NCBI GenBank assembly: GCA_002420005.1
Contig: DIHE01000063.1
Span: forward strand, 105,607-111,998
Length of the DNA: 6,392 nucleotides
From: Holophagales bacterium UBA5704
GTDB lineage: Bacteria > Acidobacteriota > Thermoanaerobaculia > Multivoradales > UBA5704
Reading direction: 5' to 3'
Below, piece by piece: positions 5,995 through 6,392 of this stretch. The notes under the pieces are model-generated. The model ran no database searches and was not told the origin of the DNA. It saw nothing but the letters and a program-made list of their open reading frames with translations. A program made the translations under genes and the position numbers. The number at the start of each line of letters is the position of its first letter. The stretch's first letter is position 1.

Positions 5995-6375
5995 CTAGCG
6001 CACCCCGGCGGAGCGGCCCAGGGTGACCAGCGGCACAGCCGCGGTTTCGGCGGCGCGCACGGTCAACGCCTGCCCCACGATGCAGAGCTGCTCCCCCTCT
6101 GCGCCTTCGGCATGCAGCTCGATCCCGCCCGGCCGTTCCCAGGGGCAGGGGATGCTCGCGCCGAGCAGCCCGTCCGCCGACTCCAGCCGCCCGCTCGCGA
6201 GGACCAGCGGCAGCGCCGCCACCGTGCCGTGGGCTTCCCCATGGAAGAACAAGAGCTGCACCCGGCCGGCCGCTGCGCCGCAGAGGACGGCCACCAGCCA
6301 GGCGCCACGGCGCTCCAGGCGTTCGAGGACGGCTCCGGCGAGGGGCAGGGAGGCGGGGGTGTCGGGGCTGGCCAT
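5995..6375 (-). CDS. Unrecognised 126-residue protein upstream of the condensation gene
   Basis: I do not recognise this protein. It is 126 residues, rich in Ala, Leu and Gly, with alternating hydrophobic stretches (WLVAVLCG at 26-33, VQLLFFHGEAHGTVAALPLV at about 39-58, IELHAEG and EQLCIVGQALTV in the last third) that suggest a small beta-rich soluble domain. There is no signal peptide, clear membrane helix or carrier-protein serine motif, and it does not look like an MbtH-type protein. It has three cysteines and a CPWERPGG turn but no obvious metal or catalytic set. Evidence that it is real: the frame is free of stops, its stop lies 27 bases before a gene with a good SD on the same strand, and it fills the space otherwise empty. 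The start at ATG 6375 has no SD; an alternative start further in cannot be excluded. It may assist the condensation protein, but this rests only on position. Confidence 0.55.
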   Translation of the reverse strand: MASPDTPASLPLAGAVLERLERRGAWLVAVLCGAAAGRVQLLFFHGEAHGTVAALPLVLASGRLESADGLLGASIPCPWERPGGIELHAEGAEGEQLCIVGQALTVRAAETAAVPLVTLGRSAGVR

Positions 6376-6381
6376 GGGGGG

Positions 6382-6387
6382 ATTATC
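6382..6387 (-). promoter_or_regulatory. Possible -10 element (GATAAT) for the - strand operon
   Basis: On the - strand GATAAT, close to TATAAT, is followed by six C bases and then the ATG at 6375, in a region that is otherwise very GC-rich. A transcript starting about 7 bases downstream would begin at the ATG, which fits the lack of an SD and suggests a leaderless mRNA. The -35 region is outside the window. Weak evidence. Confidence 0.2.
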
Positions 6388-6392
6388 GGGCA

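Overview
This is a high-GC bacterial window, roughly two-thirds or more G+C by eye, with tightly packed genes, Shine-Dalgarno (SD) sequences and short gene overlaps. Nothing in it identifies the genus. The style would suit a Gram-negative or actinobacterial specialised-metabolite producer, but that is a guess. There are no tRNA, rRNA, CRISPR or insertion-sequence signals.

Layout. Positions 1-3205 (+ strand) hold a four-gene operon: an alpha-oxoamine synthase (PLP enzyme, 5' end cut off by the window edge), a CitE-type (HpcH/HpaI) aldolase/lyase, a MaoC-type hotdog-fold dehydratase, and a zinc-free quinone-oxidoreductase-type MDR reductase. The second and fourth genes overlap the gene before them and the third follows after 13 bases, so translational coupling is likely. 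The - strand holds two genes that run toward this operon: a short unrecognised protein (6375-5995), then a 918-residue protein made of two tandem nonribosomal peptide synthetase (NRPS) condensation domains (5967-3211). The two operons meet tail to tail with 5 bases between their stop codons. No stretch over 300 bases lacks a gene.

How the genes may work together (inference). The four + strand enzymes form a chemically closed route. The aldolase would join a 2-oxo acid to acetyl- or malonyl-CoA, the dehydratase would make the enoyl-CoA, and the reductase would give a 2-substituted succinyl-CoA. The oxoamine synthase would then condense this with an amino acid, losing CO2, to give an alpha-aminoketone acid. 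That product is a ketomethylene (-CO-CH2-) dipeptide isostere. The same enzyme types are, as I recall, used for the ketomethylene core of the ketomemicins, and the logic also fits arphamenine-type aminopeptidase inhibitors. The facing condensation-domain protein, with one intact and one degenerate active site, could form the amide bond that extends such a pseudodipeptide. The window is therefore best read as the middle of a pseudopeptide biosynthetic gene cluster in which an NRPS-type condensation protein may do the coupling. The adenylation and carrier proteins this would need are not in the window.
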